A stretch of DNA of 64,000 nt, from positions 11,835,501 through 11,899,500 of the forward strand of contig NC_080559.1 of assembly GCF_030253575.1 (NCBI RefSeq), given 5' to 3'. Position 1 is the first letter of the stretch. Each line of letters opens with the position of its first letter. Of this stretch, positions 33,175-46,139 are shown one piece after another. The translations under genes were made by a program, and so were the position numbers. The notes below the pieces were generated by a model. That model was given only the letters and a program-made list of their open reading frames with translations, searched no databases and was not told the origin of the DNA. This DNA comes from Rhododendron vialii (lineage: Eukaryota > Streptophyta > Magnoliopsida > Ericales > Ericaceae).

Positions 33175-34770
33175 TAAGTTATATAGAATTAAGTATGTCA
33201 TTTTCAAACAGAGATGCACCTAAGTTCTAGAAGGGGGTGAAACCCTCTGCCCAGAATAAGGTTTTGGCAGCTAGTTGGACCTTGTCTATGTGTACATATA
33301 TTCTCTTGTTAAGATCTGGGTTTGATGTAGGGCTTAGCTTTGATTGTTTCATTTGCATGATCGTACAGTCCTGTTAGAAGGGAGGATTTTTTTTTCTGTT
33401 CTTCTTGTTATACAGGGATATGCCCTTTTGAGTTTTTATGCGTTTTGAGCTTCTTCAACGGAAATTTACTTATAAAAATAAAAATAAAAAAGTACTCTGT
33501 CATTTTCTACAGCTGAGTCATGTGTGACAAATATAGATAAGATATTAAATCAAATTGTCAATAAAAGTGTGCACAAACTTTGCGTAAGTTCGATGTAGGT
33601 AGCAGCATGCAAGCTAGCTGTATAGAAAAAACAGCCTTGCGAGTCACCAAGAGCTAACTTGTGGTCATTAACTTGTTCATAATTAGGGGAATTAATAGGG
33701 GGCACCAAAATAATGGAGTACTGTAGCATCTTGACATCTGATCCACTAATCCAATAAAAGAAATTTACAAGTATTTTTACCCCCCAAAAAAATTTAGGAG
33801 TAAATGCCTAGAACCTAAAATAAATACACGAACAAAATACTAGAAAAATAAATCGAACGAGAAGAACGGTTGACCTTTCGAGTTTATTTTCGAAGCTTAA
33901 AGAATTTTGCAATATGTTCATATTTGACTTGTTTGTGAAACGAGGCAATCTGAAATGAGCTTTTAATCAAGCCACCGGCCAGTCTTGAGTAGCTTAATTT
34001 TTTTCAACGTCGTAAGTAAAACGAGCCAAGTAGTGGCTTATTCAAACTTGGTTCAAAAGCTTAGATCGATCCAAGCTATAAAGATTTGCCACCATTATGT
34101 TGTCTTAGCAAATTTTGGGGGTATTTGAGAAACATTTACTGTATATTTTAAATTATGGGTTTTGAATTATATAGAGTTTTCTTTTATTGCAAAATTACGG
34201 GTTTTGAATTATATAGTGTTTTCTTTTATTGCAACGAGAATCTGTAAAAGTATTTGGAGGATAATGCATAGTAAAATATATTCTGCAGAACAATGGTGTG
34301 CAAATTTATAATTAATGAGAATTCAAAAGACTCTTTTAAAGGTGATTTTTGGATTCTGCATTCTTCAATTCATCTTTAGTTTATAATGTATTTTGGCAGA
34401 ATGAATACGTGGATTGGCTCCCAAACAGGCCCTTCAAGCCTATATACGATTTATTATAACAATAATGCTACGTACACTTTTATCGACCACTTTCCAACCA
34501 CACTTTCCTCGCATATGTGTTGGCCGGGCCCATACATATGTGGTCGAAGAGTGGTCGGTAAGAGTGACGTAGACTCCACGCAAATATCTAAGGGCAAGTT
34601 CTACTAGTCAAACAACATTCGCAAGCATTCTAATATCTTCGGCCTAAACTATAAACAAACAGATTCACTCTCTCTCTCTCCAGTAAACCAAAGATTTCAA
34701 CTTTTAAGCAATTTTAAAATAAGAAGGCACATCATGTCTGGAAATAAATCCATCTGGGTTTGGGAAAAAA
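33175..34770. other. Intergenic AT-rich DNA
   Basis: No gene recognised. A direct duplication of gggttttgaattatatag occurs at about 34158 and 34200. The stretch 34000-34060 resembles part of the VIP3 intron (5800-5850). Confidence 0.5.
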
Positions 34771-34774
34771 AAAG

Positions 34775-35036
34775 AGTTGAATTTTTATTTGTCTTTATTC
34801 AAAGTTTTTTTTGCATTTATTAGTTTTGCCTCAAACTTATGTGAATTATTGATTCATCTCGACAAGATGAGACTTTTTAGCTCATGTTTTTGTTTTTATT
34901 CAAAAAATGATGAGTTTCAATCATAATATTTTATTTTTCCGATTTCTCTCATTGAGACGAATCAATAATACACAAAAATTTGACGCAAAGCTATCAAATG
35001 CGGAAAAATTTTGAATGGAGAAATAAAAAAAGCCAA
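34775..35036. mobile_element. Hairpin MITE, TTGATTCATCTCG family
   Basis: Two inverted halves: attattgattcatctcgaca on the left and gagacgaatcaataat on the right, with flanking tttgcatttattag and its inverse. Relatives lie at 27720, 41897, 45400 and 57975. No protein encoded. Confidence 0.6.
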
Positions 35037-35349
35037 CTTTTCTTCTTTTTTCCAAAACCATTCCGAGACAAATCCATTGCACCATTGTAGTAGCGGACGC
35101 ATGATTTGTACTCAAAATGTTTGTACTCAACAGAGACCCGAATCACATGTATTTCTACATTAGGAACATAGAAATATAATCCATAATATATATTGCTAGT
35201 AGCTAGTTCTAAGAAAGAGACGAGACTGTGTGTATATACGTCACCGCCATTAAAAAGTGTACATTCAACCGAAAAAAGATTGATAACTAGAAATTTTATG
35301 AGGAGGTTTCTTTCACGCCTATATAGGAACTTTATGAACTGTTTTTTTC

Positions 35350-35690
35350 TCTCAAGAGACTAGCATGGGCCGATCCTGTACGGTGGCAAGGAAGAGTCTT
35401 TCCCGCAACAGGGCTATTAGGGTGGTTGAGGACTATTTGGGCTGTTTTTTATGAGCTGATTGTAATATCTAGATTTTTTAGACTCATAAGGTGTTTAGAC
35501 TTCGGCCCCTTTAGGTAGGCTTCAGCCCAATGGGTGTCCTTGATTGGCTTGTTGCCAATCGTAGGTTTTGGGTCTCAGATTGGGCAAATGAGTGTTCTTC
35601 GAGCATATGATGTTATTTTCTTGTTCCTATTATTCTTGTAACAAGTTCAAAATTAATATGAAATTTTTCTTGCTGTTCCAAAAAAATATA
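35350..35690 (+). mobile_element. Probable LINE 3'-UTR fragment
   Basis: The segment has the feel of a LINE 3' end: pyrimidine-rich text, tcttgtaacaagttc, then ttaatatgaaatttttc and a terminal A-run near 35680-35687. No coding part remains. Confidence 0.4.
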
Positions 35691-36339
35691 AGGGGCCAAT
35701 CCTATATAACTTTTTCAAATTAACCTAAAAAACTAGTTTAATTAGTGGAAGTATTTGGAGTTGTACAGAGTCTCGGCACTTGTCTGCCCCTGGCACCGGC
35801 ACATGTTTCTACCTTGAGCTTTCTGTTTTCATCCTACAAGGGTAGAGCAGATTTCATTCAAGTATCATAGTATCATACCCAACAAAAGAACAGAAGAATG
35901 ATGATAATGCATATTAATTCGAAGGCTAAATGGTCAGTTACTATACCATCAATATTCCACAGCAGGTCATATCCCAGTTTCAGTTGTACATGTATGAAGA
36001 GGAAAGATAAGAAGAAGAAAAATCTCATGTTACCACTAACATAACACAGAATCACAACTGTTCCACTTGAAAAACATGGCATTAGACAATCTTCTCCACA
36101 TTTCATGCTTTCACTCACCAGCCATTTCAGCTCATAGTGGCCCAGTCAGCGACTCCTATCACCATTTGCTTCGACCTTTTTTTATCACTGTCTGCTTCGG
36201 TTATGACGCCTCCAAAACTTTCCATAACAGTTTTCCACCCGAAACAGTCATGGCGCAAAGTAATGTACGAGTGTGACATGGAAGCACAATGGTCTAGCAT
36301 TGTGAAGCATGCACATATTTATTGGAGTTGCTACCTTAA
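35691..36339. other. Intergenic DNA downstream of the kinase gene
   Basis: No supported gene. Short open frames on both strands show no family features. Confidence 0.5.
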
Positions 36340-36476
36340 GGCTGTGTTTGGACTTTGGATCAAAGGTCAGGGGAGAGAGTGGTTGACGGGGTTTTCCTTC
36401 ATGGTATAAAAGGAAACAGTAGGTGGTTGATGGAAGTTAATTTTTCCCTCCATAAATCTCTGATCCAAACAAAGCC
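36340..36476. mobile_element. Tourist/PIF-Harbinger-like MITE near the kinase 3' end
   Basis: 137 bp with ends ggctgtgtttgga and tccaaacaaagcc, flanked by TAA on both sides (36337-36339, 36477-36479). It lies 70 bp past the kinase stop codon, so it may form part of the kinase 3' UTR. Confidence 0.82.
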
Positions 36477-36546
36477 TAATACTCGTAAGCTTTTTCCAAG
36501 TACCCACAAAACCCAGTTGCCTCCCTCGCTCAAAGCCATATTGCAA

Positions 36547-39500
36547 TCAGCATGTCCTTACAACCTTTGACGACCACATCCGGTGTAGCCAACTGCTTTC
36601 TCCCATTCTCATGTCCATAATGCTTCTCTTGCCATTTGCTTTGTTTTCCCAAATGGTTCTTACAGGTGGTTGAGAACCGCAGCCTATTTCTTGTGATGGT
36701 TCCACAATCCGGTTCACCATCTCCAACACCTCACTCATCTTTGGGCGTGACTTTGAATTTCTTGTCAAGCACCGGTTGGCAACAACGGCTAGCCTTTGAG
36801 CAGACTTGATCAAACCATTCCATTCTAGCTTTGGGTCCAATATCTGTTGAAATTTCTTAGAATCGGCTAGATGTGGCCTTACCCAATCCAAGAGTTTCTG
36901 TTCGTTCTTGGGGCGGTTGCGATCCATTGGGCGTCTACCGGTGATTAGCTCATAAAGGAAGACCCCATAACTCCATACATCGCTTCTGGATGTGAGATGC
37001 CCAGTCTGAATGTATTCAGGAGCTGCATATCCCAAGGTTCCCACAACCTGATAATGGCTCAAACTGAATTAACCAAAGATATTAAAGTGCAGTAAAGAAA
37101 AACACACAAGAAGAAAGCTTCTTACAAAACCAGGAAGTGAAGTTAATGAAATTTCAGTGAAGTCTAATTAATGCACAAAGCACTTTAACAGGACGAAAAT
37201 GTAAGATACAAACCTAAGCCTCTCAATTTTTCGTGTTGTCTATATAAATTAGTAACTTGCTTTGTTACCATTACATGAACGTTAAAATTGTAAAACATAC
37301 AAGGAACTGAAATACCCAATTTTTATAGGCCATAGTGTGTCCTCATTGACATCAGGCTAGTGTAAGACTTTGTGATTTTGCATGAAACCTAGCTCTCATT
37401 TCTCATGACATCGATAGAAACTTGCTTTGTCTTCTTTAAATGAGTTCTAAAATTGCATTTGCACATCCTGTAAGAGATGAACCACACCTTTCTTGAAAAT
37501 CCATAGCACGTCTTCATTGACATGTGGTACAAGAAAATGGAGATGTTGTCTATAGGTCCTGTTTTCTCATGATTTATCTTACCAGAAAACTAAAATAGTC
37601 AGCACTTCCAATTCGAGAAAACAAATAGTTGGAGCAAGTCTCTATTGAGTTAGGTATAATAAGCATACCGCTGTTGAGACATGGGTTTCTCCTTCAAGGG
37701 GTCCCAATCGAGCTAATCCAAAGTCTGACAGCTTTGCATTCCACTGCTCATCCAGAAGAATGTTTGATGATTTGAAATCTCTGAAGATGATCTACGACAA
37801 ATGTAACAAAAGATATATCAGATAGCACATGTCCTGAGTCAACGTTACTACTTCACGGAAACAAGGAATACTTTTAGTCGCTCACCCTTTATGGATCATA
37901 ACTAGTATCCCCAGAAAACTAAATGTGAAGTATAATAAGGTTACTGAATTCTATAAGAAGAGATAAAAACCTGAAAATCCATTCCTTCATGTAGGTATGC
38001 TAGGCCACAAGCAGCATCTTGAGCTATTTTCAGTCTCATGGCCCACGGAAGAGGTGTCTCCGACCTAGGTGATAAATGGTCCTCGACACTTTTATTAGGC
38101 ATGTATTCATAAACCAGAATCCGCTGGATTCCTCTTTCATCGTCTTCAGCACAGTAGCCCACTAGTTTGACAAGGTTTGGATGCTCAACCACCCCAAGAA
38201 CATTCACTTCTGTCACCCATTCCTTGTGCCCCTGCCAGCCAGACAAAAGCAGGAACAGGAAGTTAACGTGGGACTTCAAGGGCAGAATTCCAATATTCTT
38301 GACTACTGAAGAGCAACTTATTCAATAAAATGGTGAGGTATATGCAATAAGATGATTAGCATGAGATTACTTAATAAGTGTTGAAACGGTAGTTTTACTA
38401 GGATAGCATCCGAAGGAAAGGAGAAGACGAAAAAACGCAAGCTGGGTTGGGAGAGAAAGATATGCCGTATGAAATTTTACAATGAACTACATGATAACGT
38501 TGCAAGTTGAGAGAGGAAGGAAGCCATCTTAGTGTAGGAGCATAGAAGTTTTTGTGTCGTTGACAGGCGAGAATCAATCAATTGTTTTGGTTTAACCCAA
38601 AATTGACCAACTTCTAAAACTCTGCAAGGATCTTGTTTTATTATGCTTGGAAACACCCCGTTCAGAAGTTATCACATTTAAACCACTCACTACAGTTTTA
38701 ACGGGCTACCATGTAAGAGCTAGCTGTCAAACCTTGCTTGACGGATTTAGAGTATTACATGCCAATATGCCATGTATCTGTCAAATGACGAGCAATTTGT
38801 CTAGATTCTATAAGCATTTTTTGATTAACCTCCACACAAAAAAATTGAAAGCAGTATTAATATATCATATACATCTAGTCTCTCCTCTTTCATTTACATT
38901 ACCATTATTTTTCATTCCTTTTGACAAGATAATTTTGTATTGGTTCTGCGAATCCCATGCTTGGTCAAGCATTACATTTCGCTCAACAATAAGACATGAA
39001 GATGTCTCCTCTTGCCAATACTAATAGAACAAATTTATAGATAAAGGTGAATAATGCGACAAAATCATTCTTTATGACAGTCAAAATATGGCAATCTAAA
39101 TCAGAATCTCAAGTGATGTATCTTCTCCATGCTTCCTAAGTGGTATTACACTGGATACTCTAAATTCATACTGGAGACTCAGAATGCCACTAAAATTTGG
39201 CATTAAAAATTTACTTCAGGTAAGACACTCCATTGCACTTCCTTCAATTTCAAGTATATGTCGGTATCTAGACTCTGTGTCACCTATCACACAAATCGTT
39301 TCATAGCTTGAGATACATAGTTTGGGTTTATTTTCTAATAGCTTAAGCTTTTACGATAATCAGTAACTTAACATGGCATTAGAGCTCTTGGTTTCAACTT
39401 TCAAGTCTCTTCATTTGCTTATGTTCCTCATTTGCGTTATGTTTCTCTCCTAGTATTCTGTAGAGTTAGAATGCCAAGCAGCTGAATCCTAAGATTTTCG

Positions 39501-40075
39501 GCATTCAAAACAGCTAAGCTTGTAAAAGCAGCCAGCACACGCCTACAGTCACTTCTCCCATTGTTTCCTCACAAATGGAGTACTATTGTTGTATATCCTA
39601 AAGAAGCACAAGTCATCACACACACAATTAAGATTACCTATTGTATCATCAATTTGTCATTAAACCAGCAAAAGAGAAGCTTAAGAAACCTTGCCTGCAA
39701 TCCTCTTTTTCCTAATTGTTTCACTGCAACATCAAGTTTTCCTTGTGGATCGTCGGAACTCTTGATGGCACCCTTATACACACATCCAAAGCCGCCCTCA
39801 CCAATTTTGGTAGTGCGGTTAAAATTCCTGGTGGCTGTCTTCATCTCCGCATATGTGAATACTCTGAGATTGCTGGGCCTCTGAGATAAACTTGGGAATG
39901 TGCTCCTCCCAACCGACTCTGTGCTCATATCAGATACATTCTGGGAATTGAATTCAGACCCAGATCTCCTCATCTCAAGCTCAGTAAGCGTGGAATTTGA
40001 TGACCGAACCGACATAGACTTTGTAGTCTTTTGTTCATCCTTCTTTTCTCCACAGTAGAATTGAAAACACATCAT
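36547..40075 (-). CDS. Receptor-like cytoplasmic kinase VII, PCRK1/PCRK2-like
   Basis: Four coding exons, minus strand: 40075-39695, 38231-37971, 37791-37669 and 37047-36547, all phase 0, giving 421 residues. The start [15 protein letters not shown] and end VVRTC resemble Arabidopsis PCRK1/PCRK2 (RLCK VII), which relay pattern-triggered immune signals from receptor kinases at the plasma membrane. Kinase features: glycine loop GEGGFG at 92-97, Lys119 in VAVKQL, catalytic FRDFK with Asp219, DFG Asp237, and [10 protein letters not shown] in the activation segment. [10 protein letters not shown] follows in the C-lobe. The N-terminal tail is Ser-rich; a Cys lies at position 3, a possible acylation site. 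The first intron has a GC donor (39693-39694). A 5'-UTR exon appears to end at 41114. An ATG-ATG pair makes residue 1 or 2 the start. Confidence 0.95.
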
Positions 40076-40459
40076 GGTCTCCAATAATTTATGGCAACCT
40101 TATTGCAAATCTAGAATTAGAAAGTGAGTGCCTCAATCATCAATTCAACTATCTAAAAGTGCTAAGAAAATAAGTGTCCAAATAAGAGGATGAATTACCA
40201 ATAAGATCAAAAGAATATTACTTCTGTAAGAAACAACAACCAGTCTAAAAATGCCATAACTTATGGCATGCTTTTTCAACATTTAAGCGCCGAAGGTTTT
40301 ACTTGTACAACAAAATCCAACTCTGTCATCGAATTCAACACTTAAAACCCCATTTTTTATCATCCAAACAAGAATCCACAAGTAACATATAAGCTCCAAA
40401 AACAGAAGGGAATCCATAAATAAGCAAGCAGCATAGGAAACATACTCCCTCCCTCCCAA

Positions 40460-40730
40460 ATCGCTTGCCCTTGTTTTTTTTTGAAATCAGGCAATTCATT
40501 AATTCATACCCGAAGGCAAAGATTACATTGCAATAACAGGATTGCACCAAACTACCTAATGCCAGACACGAGTACTGTATTAAGCACAAAGGCTACAGAC
40601 TCAAGAACACCCTGCAAAAGCACCCGGCACAAGTGTCGGCCTAGAAATCCCGTCCGGGACTAGGCATAGAGATACCGAAATGGGATCCCAGCACAAACCA
40701 TTAAACACAAAAAGTAACGTTCTTCCAAAA
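40460..40730 (-). mobile_element. Probable LINE 3'-end fragment in the kinase 5'-UTR intron
   Basis: In minus orientation the sequence ends in attaatgaattgcctgattt followed by an A-run, the style of a plant LINE tail. No coding domain remains. Tentative. Confidence 0.35.
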
Positions 40731-41113
40731 AAAAATTACACCAATTTAAAGATCTCATTGAGAAGAAAAATGGACGGTTCCCAAAAGGGGCAACCAATTT
40801 GGGACGAGGGGAGTACCAAACAGTCCTCTTCAACCACCCAATTTTTCATGTAATCAAAATTCAAGCAAAATGAAACCCAATCATAAATTTCTCAGTATCA
40901 GCTTCCTCAACTAACATAATCCCTAACCAACTTGCAAAAATCAAAACCTTAGCCAAACCAAATTCTGCATCCATAAACACGTTTAGTTTATATAACTCTA
41001 AAAATAAAAATAAAAATAAAAGCATGTTAAAGGGTATGAACTATGAACAGCCTACATATTTTGCAAAATTAAACTTCAGAGCCATGAAAACATAAAAATT
41101 CAAGAAAACCCAC

Positions 41114-41350
41114 CTCAAGGATTCTCAATCTGGCAGCAAAAATTCTTCCGACAGTATCCACAACTGACAATTCCAAATTCCTGGGGCGGTACTTGAAGAA
41201 ACCCAGTAAGCAAAAAGACCTAAAGATTCCACGGTCCGGGACAATAATTACCACATGACTCTGAAGAAAAGTCTGTACACGGCAGCTGGTGGAGTTTACC
41301 AACCGAATGAAAAGAAAACCCAATTGGAAAGAAAATGAATATAGACTACA
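41114..41350 (-). other. Likely 5'-UTR exon of the kinase gene
   Basis: A minus-strand segment ends ccttgag|gtgggt at 41114, a good donor; the next acceptor would lie shortly before the start codon at 40075. The transcription start is not fixed because no clear TATA box is seen. Confidence 0.4.
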
Positions 41351-41896
41351 CATTTGGACTGATACTCAAAAATAACGAAAAAGGTTAAAAATGCATTGAA
41401 ATATTGAATAGACGCGCCACATGATTGAGACGGTATGAAATTAAATTAGCGGCCAGCTGTGAAGCCGGCATTTGAAAAATGGAGGGTGTGGAGGCCACCG
41501 GCGGTGGGCCAGCGTAGAAATTCAGAAGAACGAAATTAGAGGCGAAAAGTTCTCGTGGGAAGAGTCTGAGTCGAGTAATTATTCAGCGCTTCCGGAGTAC
41601 AACAACAATACAACATGGTGTTTTGCGATAGAGATAGTGGCCTTGATAGGTTACCATTTTAGTTTAGTTTTAATTTAGTTTTTTAATTATTATCATATTT
41701 CTTTCTTCAATTATTATTTTATTTTTTTAATTATTATTTTCTCATCTCTTTTTATCTCTCTCCAATCATTATCCCTCTCTTCAATCATGACCCTATTTCT
41801 CTTTCCACCCATTACCAAAACTAAACTAAACTAAATTAAACTGCAAACAAAACAAAACTAGTATCATTTACTTTTGTTGGGTTGTTAATATGTAAA

Positions 41897-42277
41897 TAAG
41901 GTCTCATTAGGCTTAATAAGTCAAATGGCTTAATTTTTTTTTCATTATTTAAATTTTTCTTGCATTTGTTAGTTTTTTGTCAATTTTTTTAAGATTATTA
42001 TTTTGTCATGACGAGGAGAATCTAAAAAGTAAAAATTAATATTGAAATTCAATTTTTTAAAAAAAGACAAAAAAAAATTGACTTGCTGGCTTATTTTTGT
42101 CTATATTCAAAAAAATTGGATTTCAATCTTAGTAATTTTTTACTTTTCAGATTCCTCTCGTTATGATGAAGCAATAATCCTCAAAAAATTGACGAAAAAC
42201 TAAAAAATGTAAAAAAAATTTGAATAAAAATAAAAAAATAAATCATTTGACTTGTTAAACCGAATGAGACCTAAATG
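41897..42277. mobile_element. Long-TIR hairpin MITE, TTGATTCATCTCG family
   Basis: Ends are inverted: aggtctcattaggcttaata on the left and the inverse of aggtctcattcggtttaac on the right. Inverted similarity runs inward for about 170 bp per arm, through gcatttgttag and its inverse, to gaatctaaaaagtaaaaatta and its inverse. This is the best-preserved member of a family seen at five places in the window. Confidence 0.75.
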
Positions 42278-42903
42278 ACCTGTATTGTATGATGAGGATT
42301 TTTTATTTATAGTGAGTGCCACATGATGATAATCTAGAAGTATTGAATAATTGGCCAACTGAGTCATAGAGGTCAATACTCTCTAGACACTAGGCCGCAA
42401 AATCGGACCGAGCTCCGATCCAGTATTTTTTAGATCCGTTATAATCCCATTTGGGCTTCCATACAGCCAGAAAGATCTACAATAATGATCGGAATCTGTT
42501 ATGTTGTAAAACTCGTCGAGTATATTTTTTATGGAAAAATTAGCTTAATTGCACATCTATAGTTATTTTAAAACAAAAAAAAGGGCAATTTAATTTCAAA
42601 TTATTTTTCGTCATCTCATTTTTCTTGTACAAATCTTTTTCTTCCACGTACCTACCTACTGATGTTCAATCAAGACAATCTTTTCAATAGATGACCTACT
42701 CAACGAACTCTACAAAATAGACGATTACGATCATTATTGTGGGCCAAGGAAGGACGTCCAGAGACCAAACTGAACCCTAATAGGAGTAATATTGGATAGG
42801 AGCTCAGTCAAGAAAAGTCTTCTTGGAGGTTGGACTTGGAACAGTGGGGATATGATAGAATTCTGACCAATAAAGAAGCTTATCATTACGAGGGAGAGGA
42901 GCT

Positions 42904-43042
42904 TAAATTCAGGGAAATGATATTGGCATTCTAAAAATTGATGCAGGCACTCCAAAAAATAAAGAAATATAGCTTTGGAGTTACACTGATTTTGAAATGC
43001 CTGCATTAATTTTTGTAGTGCCAATATCATTTCTCTAAATTT
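42904..43042. mobile_element. Small MITE with about 46-bp inverted ends
   Basis: The left end (gggaaatgatattggcatt, then aattgatgcaggca) has a near-perfect inverse at the right end (tgcctgcattaat, then gccaatatcatttct). The total is about 140 bp. A tiny loop is left between the arms. Target site probably AT-rich (taaat on both sides). Confidence 0.75.
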
Positions 43043-43188
43043 AATAGTTAGTTTCTGATTTTATTTAGTTTGTTTAATTAATAGAATTTCTTTGGAAACT
43101 TGGGGGAAAAGGGAGGAAATGGAGAAAAAAATAGTACTACTGTAATTGTTTCAAAAAACCTCTGCACACATATTATGCATAGATGATA

Positions 43189-43464
43189 TTTGTGGGGGCT
43201 CACCTCTCGCCTCGTACAGGTGATCCGAACTGCTCATTTTTTAAAATAATTTTTAAAAATTCTTGTAAATAATTAGCTCAATCGAGTAAGGCTTTTATTT
43301 TTTTTTACAGGATTTGTAGTTCAAAACTGAGTGGTTCGTTTTATGAATTTTGTAAAAAGTCTTTACCAATATCATATTGAGCTCCTTTTTTACAACCACC
43401 ACGAATTTTTTTTTTTAAATAAGCGATTCGGATAATCTATGTGAGAATCTGAGGTAGGCCCACA
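43189..43464. mobile_element. MITE with inverted GTGGG ends
   Basis: The left end gtgggggctcacctctcgcc and the right end (inverse of gtgggcctacctcagattc) match, with gatccgaactgctcatttt and its inverse inside. Outer flanks also contain gcacacatattatgcatag and tgtgcacatagcatag in inverse arrangement, so the real borders could be wider. Confidence 0.55.
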
Positions 43465-44127
43465 AAGCATGATCTGTGTTCTTTTTCTGTGCACATAGCA
43501 TAGTATAAGAATGTTGAATTCTTCTAAATTAATTATACTAGAATACAGTTGGCACTTTTGAAGTGAAATTTTTTGTTAGGTTTTTGGTCAAATGTTTTGG
43601 GATCAAATTATTCTAATGGGTGGACGAAATCAAAGAAATATAATATACGGACTGAAATTTAAAAAAATTCAAAAAATAAAACAAAAAAGACAGTAAAACT
43701 GCATTTTTGAAAAATATATATATCATCTTTGGTGCACTTCTTTAGCTTTAGGTAAATTTTTTTTAATAAATTTTATTCAGCATTCTGACATGGGCGACGC
43801 CTTGTAATGTGAAAAATGGTGGTGTGTTGAGGCAAAAGATTTCAAAGTTGATCAGAAGATAAATATCTCCTTGATTATTTTTGATTAAGTATTAATCTCC
43901 TTGATTATTTTTCCACTTTGCCTCACTAAATGGGGAGATTTTCTTCTCTCTTTTTTGTTGTTGTAAAATCTGTGTAATCCAACTTCTGCTGATTCTGAGG
44001 CAAAAACAAAATTAAATCACCTGAAAAATTTGTTGTAATCCACAAGCTCGATCTGATGCCTTTGGTTAATTGTCGCTTGATCAGTTTCAACTGCAACAAG
44101 CACCTACATTATCAAGAATCTTTATGG

Positions 44128-44325
44128 ATTGGCGCGGTGATAGTTACCTCACATCCCGAGTTTTCATGAAGCTTTCGGTCTAGGGTTCGACACTCACTAT
44201 GAGCTATCAATTCATGTATTGAGTCATCCATACGGGGTTTTGTCCGGCCTCTAGTGAATTGCGGAATTGGTCCACCAAATCACTCAACTCATTGACTCTA
44301 GAGTTTACTATAAAAAAAAAATACA
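44128..44325 (+). mobile_element. tRNA-derived SINE-like element
   Basis: Plus strand: ggcgcggtgatagttacc could be a box A, and ctagggttcgacactc contains a box-B-like GGTTCGA. The body ends in an A10 run at about 44314-44323. A target duplication was not identified. Confidence 0.55.
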
Positions 44326-44591
44326 ATTCCTACGTTGTGAAGAATAAGGAAAAGGGAACCAACGAACATGATTTTTTCATGGTAGAAGGTCTTGACAAGC
44401 TCTGCAAAATAAATGGGTCCAATCATTATTGCGGATCCATGACGGAATCCAAATAAATTGCAAATGGACAAGAATGAACCATAAAAAACTTGACAGGACC
44501 CATAGAAAATCAATCATGGAAAGTGGGCATAATTGGGTTTGCTTAAAGAAGTAGAGAAAGCATGGTCTGGACATATTACTATCCAAAAACA

Positions 44592-44824
44592 GAGAAATTT
44601 TTCAGTGCCAAGCGGGTACCACTTGGTACCCCGCTTAGCACATCCGGGCTGTTCATTTTGGTTTCGGACGGCTCGGATTTAAAGAGAGAAAAAGGAGAGA
44701 AAAAGAGGAGAGAGAGTGCTTCAATCTGGATCGTCCAAAATATTTTTGGACGGCTCGGATGTCGGTGCTCGAGCATGACGTCGACCGAGTGACGTGATAC
44801 CCACCCGGCACCAAAAAATTTCTC
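44592..44824. mobile_element. Mutator-like MITE, GGTGCC family, copy 2
   Basis: 233 bp flanked by perfect 9-bp repeats ccaaaaaca (44583-44591 and 44825-44833). Ends gagaaatttttcagtgcc and the inverse of gagaaattttttggtgcc. Inside: ggacggctcggat twice and a GAGAGAG tract, like copies 1 and 3. Confidence 0.9.
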
Positions 44825-45169
44825 CCAAAAACAAATATCGTGTCACTGTCACCCTAGTGAAATCTAGTACTCCTATTAGTCCTATATACTATTTTGGGAT
44901 GTTATAATAATTATTACACTTCATAAATTTCAGTACTAATTTCAATGTCACCCTTGAGAAGTTTCAACCATGGATTTGAAATTTCAATTCAGAGCAATCT
45001 CACCAAATATTGGTCCGATTGCATCGCTTATTTTGACCCCATAATCAAAAGATGAAATTCATGACCGGATAAACGACGATGACATATCAAAGAGGATGTT
45101 TTTTATGAAACATGTAAAAAAATGGACAAACAGCGACATACATAGTGAATATACATTTACCTCATACAG

Positions 45170-45172
<3 letters not shown>

Positions 45173-45204
<32 letters not shown>
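45173..45204. repeat. (AAT)n microsatellite
   Basis: About ten AAT units in intergenic DNA. Confidence 0.9.
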
Positions 45205-45206
<2 letters not shown>

Positions 45207-45399
45207 ATGATAAAAAGGAATGGCAGAGTGACAAAACCTACTCACAAGTTGTTTAACAGTCTTAACCTTTTCTTTTCTTTCTTTTTACTTCGGAAATTAT
45301 AGTACTCTTCCTTAACCTTGCCAACTTGACAAAGTTATCCACAATGATAAGTTCCGCTTAACTTTTACTAGCACTTTTTGAAAGTTTTGTCATTATTAA

Positions 45400-45715
45400 A
45401 AAATAATAATAATCACGCGCGATAGTTTTTGCGCCAAACTTTTGTGAATTATTGATTCATCTCAACAAAAGTTATCGGAAAAGTAGCTTAGAAAAAGAAA
45501 AAAAAAAGGTATCGGAAAAGTAAAAAAAATTTACTTTTATCCAAATATTTTTAGAAATATCCAATTTTAAGCCAAAAAAAAAAAGGCCAATTTTTTTTAC
45601 TTTTCCAATTCCTCTCGTCGAGACGAATCAATAATTCAAAAAAAAATTTGTGAAAAACTAACAAACGCAAATTTTTTTTAAATAAAGACAAAAACCTTCA
45701 AAAAAATCCTTTTAG
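45400..45715. mobile_element. Hairpin MITE, TTGATTCATCTCG family
   Basis: Left arm attattgattcatctcaaca and right arm tcgtcgagacgaatcaataa are inverted, with gaaaaactaacaaacgcaa on the right, matching the family members at 34775 and 41897. Internal A-runs make exact borders uncertain. Confidence 0.55.
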
Positions 45716-46139
45716 CTTAGTGGAACTCCAAATGTACGACTATTATAGTCTACTATAGGCCCTCCACTAACTAAAATAAATACTCCGTACTTGTTTTTTG
45801 AATTAAATGTGATATATTGTAAAAGAATAATCTATCTCATAATCAAAAAATAAGTATTTAAAAAATAAACACCTTAGCGGAACGGGACATAACAAAGCTC
45901 CAATTACATGGTACATGTGGTAGACAACAGCAAGGGTGTAATTTGGGAAGAAAGACCAAGAACGAACCAATAATTTTCACCCCTTTCTCGCTTCTATCCA
46001 GTTCAATCCTGGGAGGAGCCGGCCCGGATAACTAATGTTACAGCCATTGATGGTTCCTTGACCGGAGATTTTACTCCGATTATTTCAATGCAGAAATGAA
46101 ATCAGCAGTAAAAAAAAAAAGTGCATTTTTTTTTGTAAA

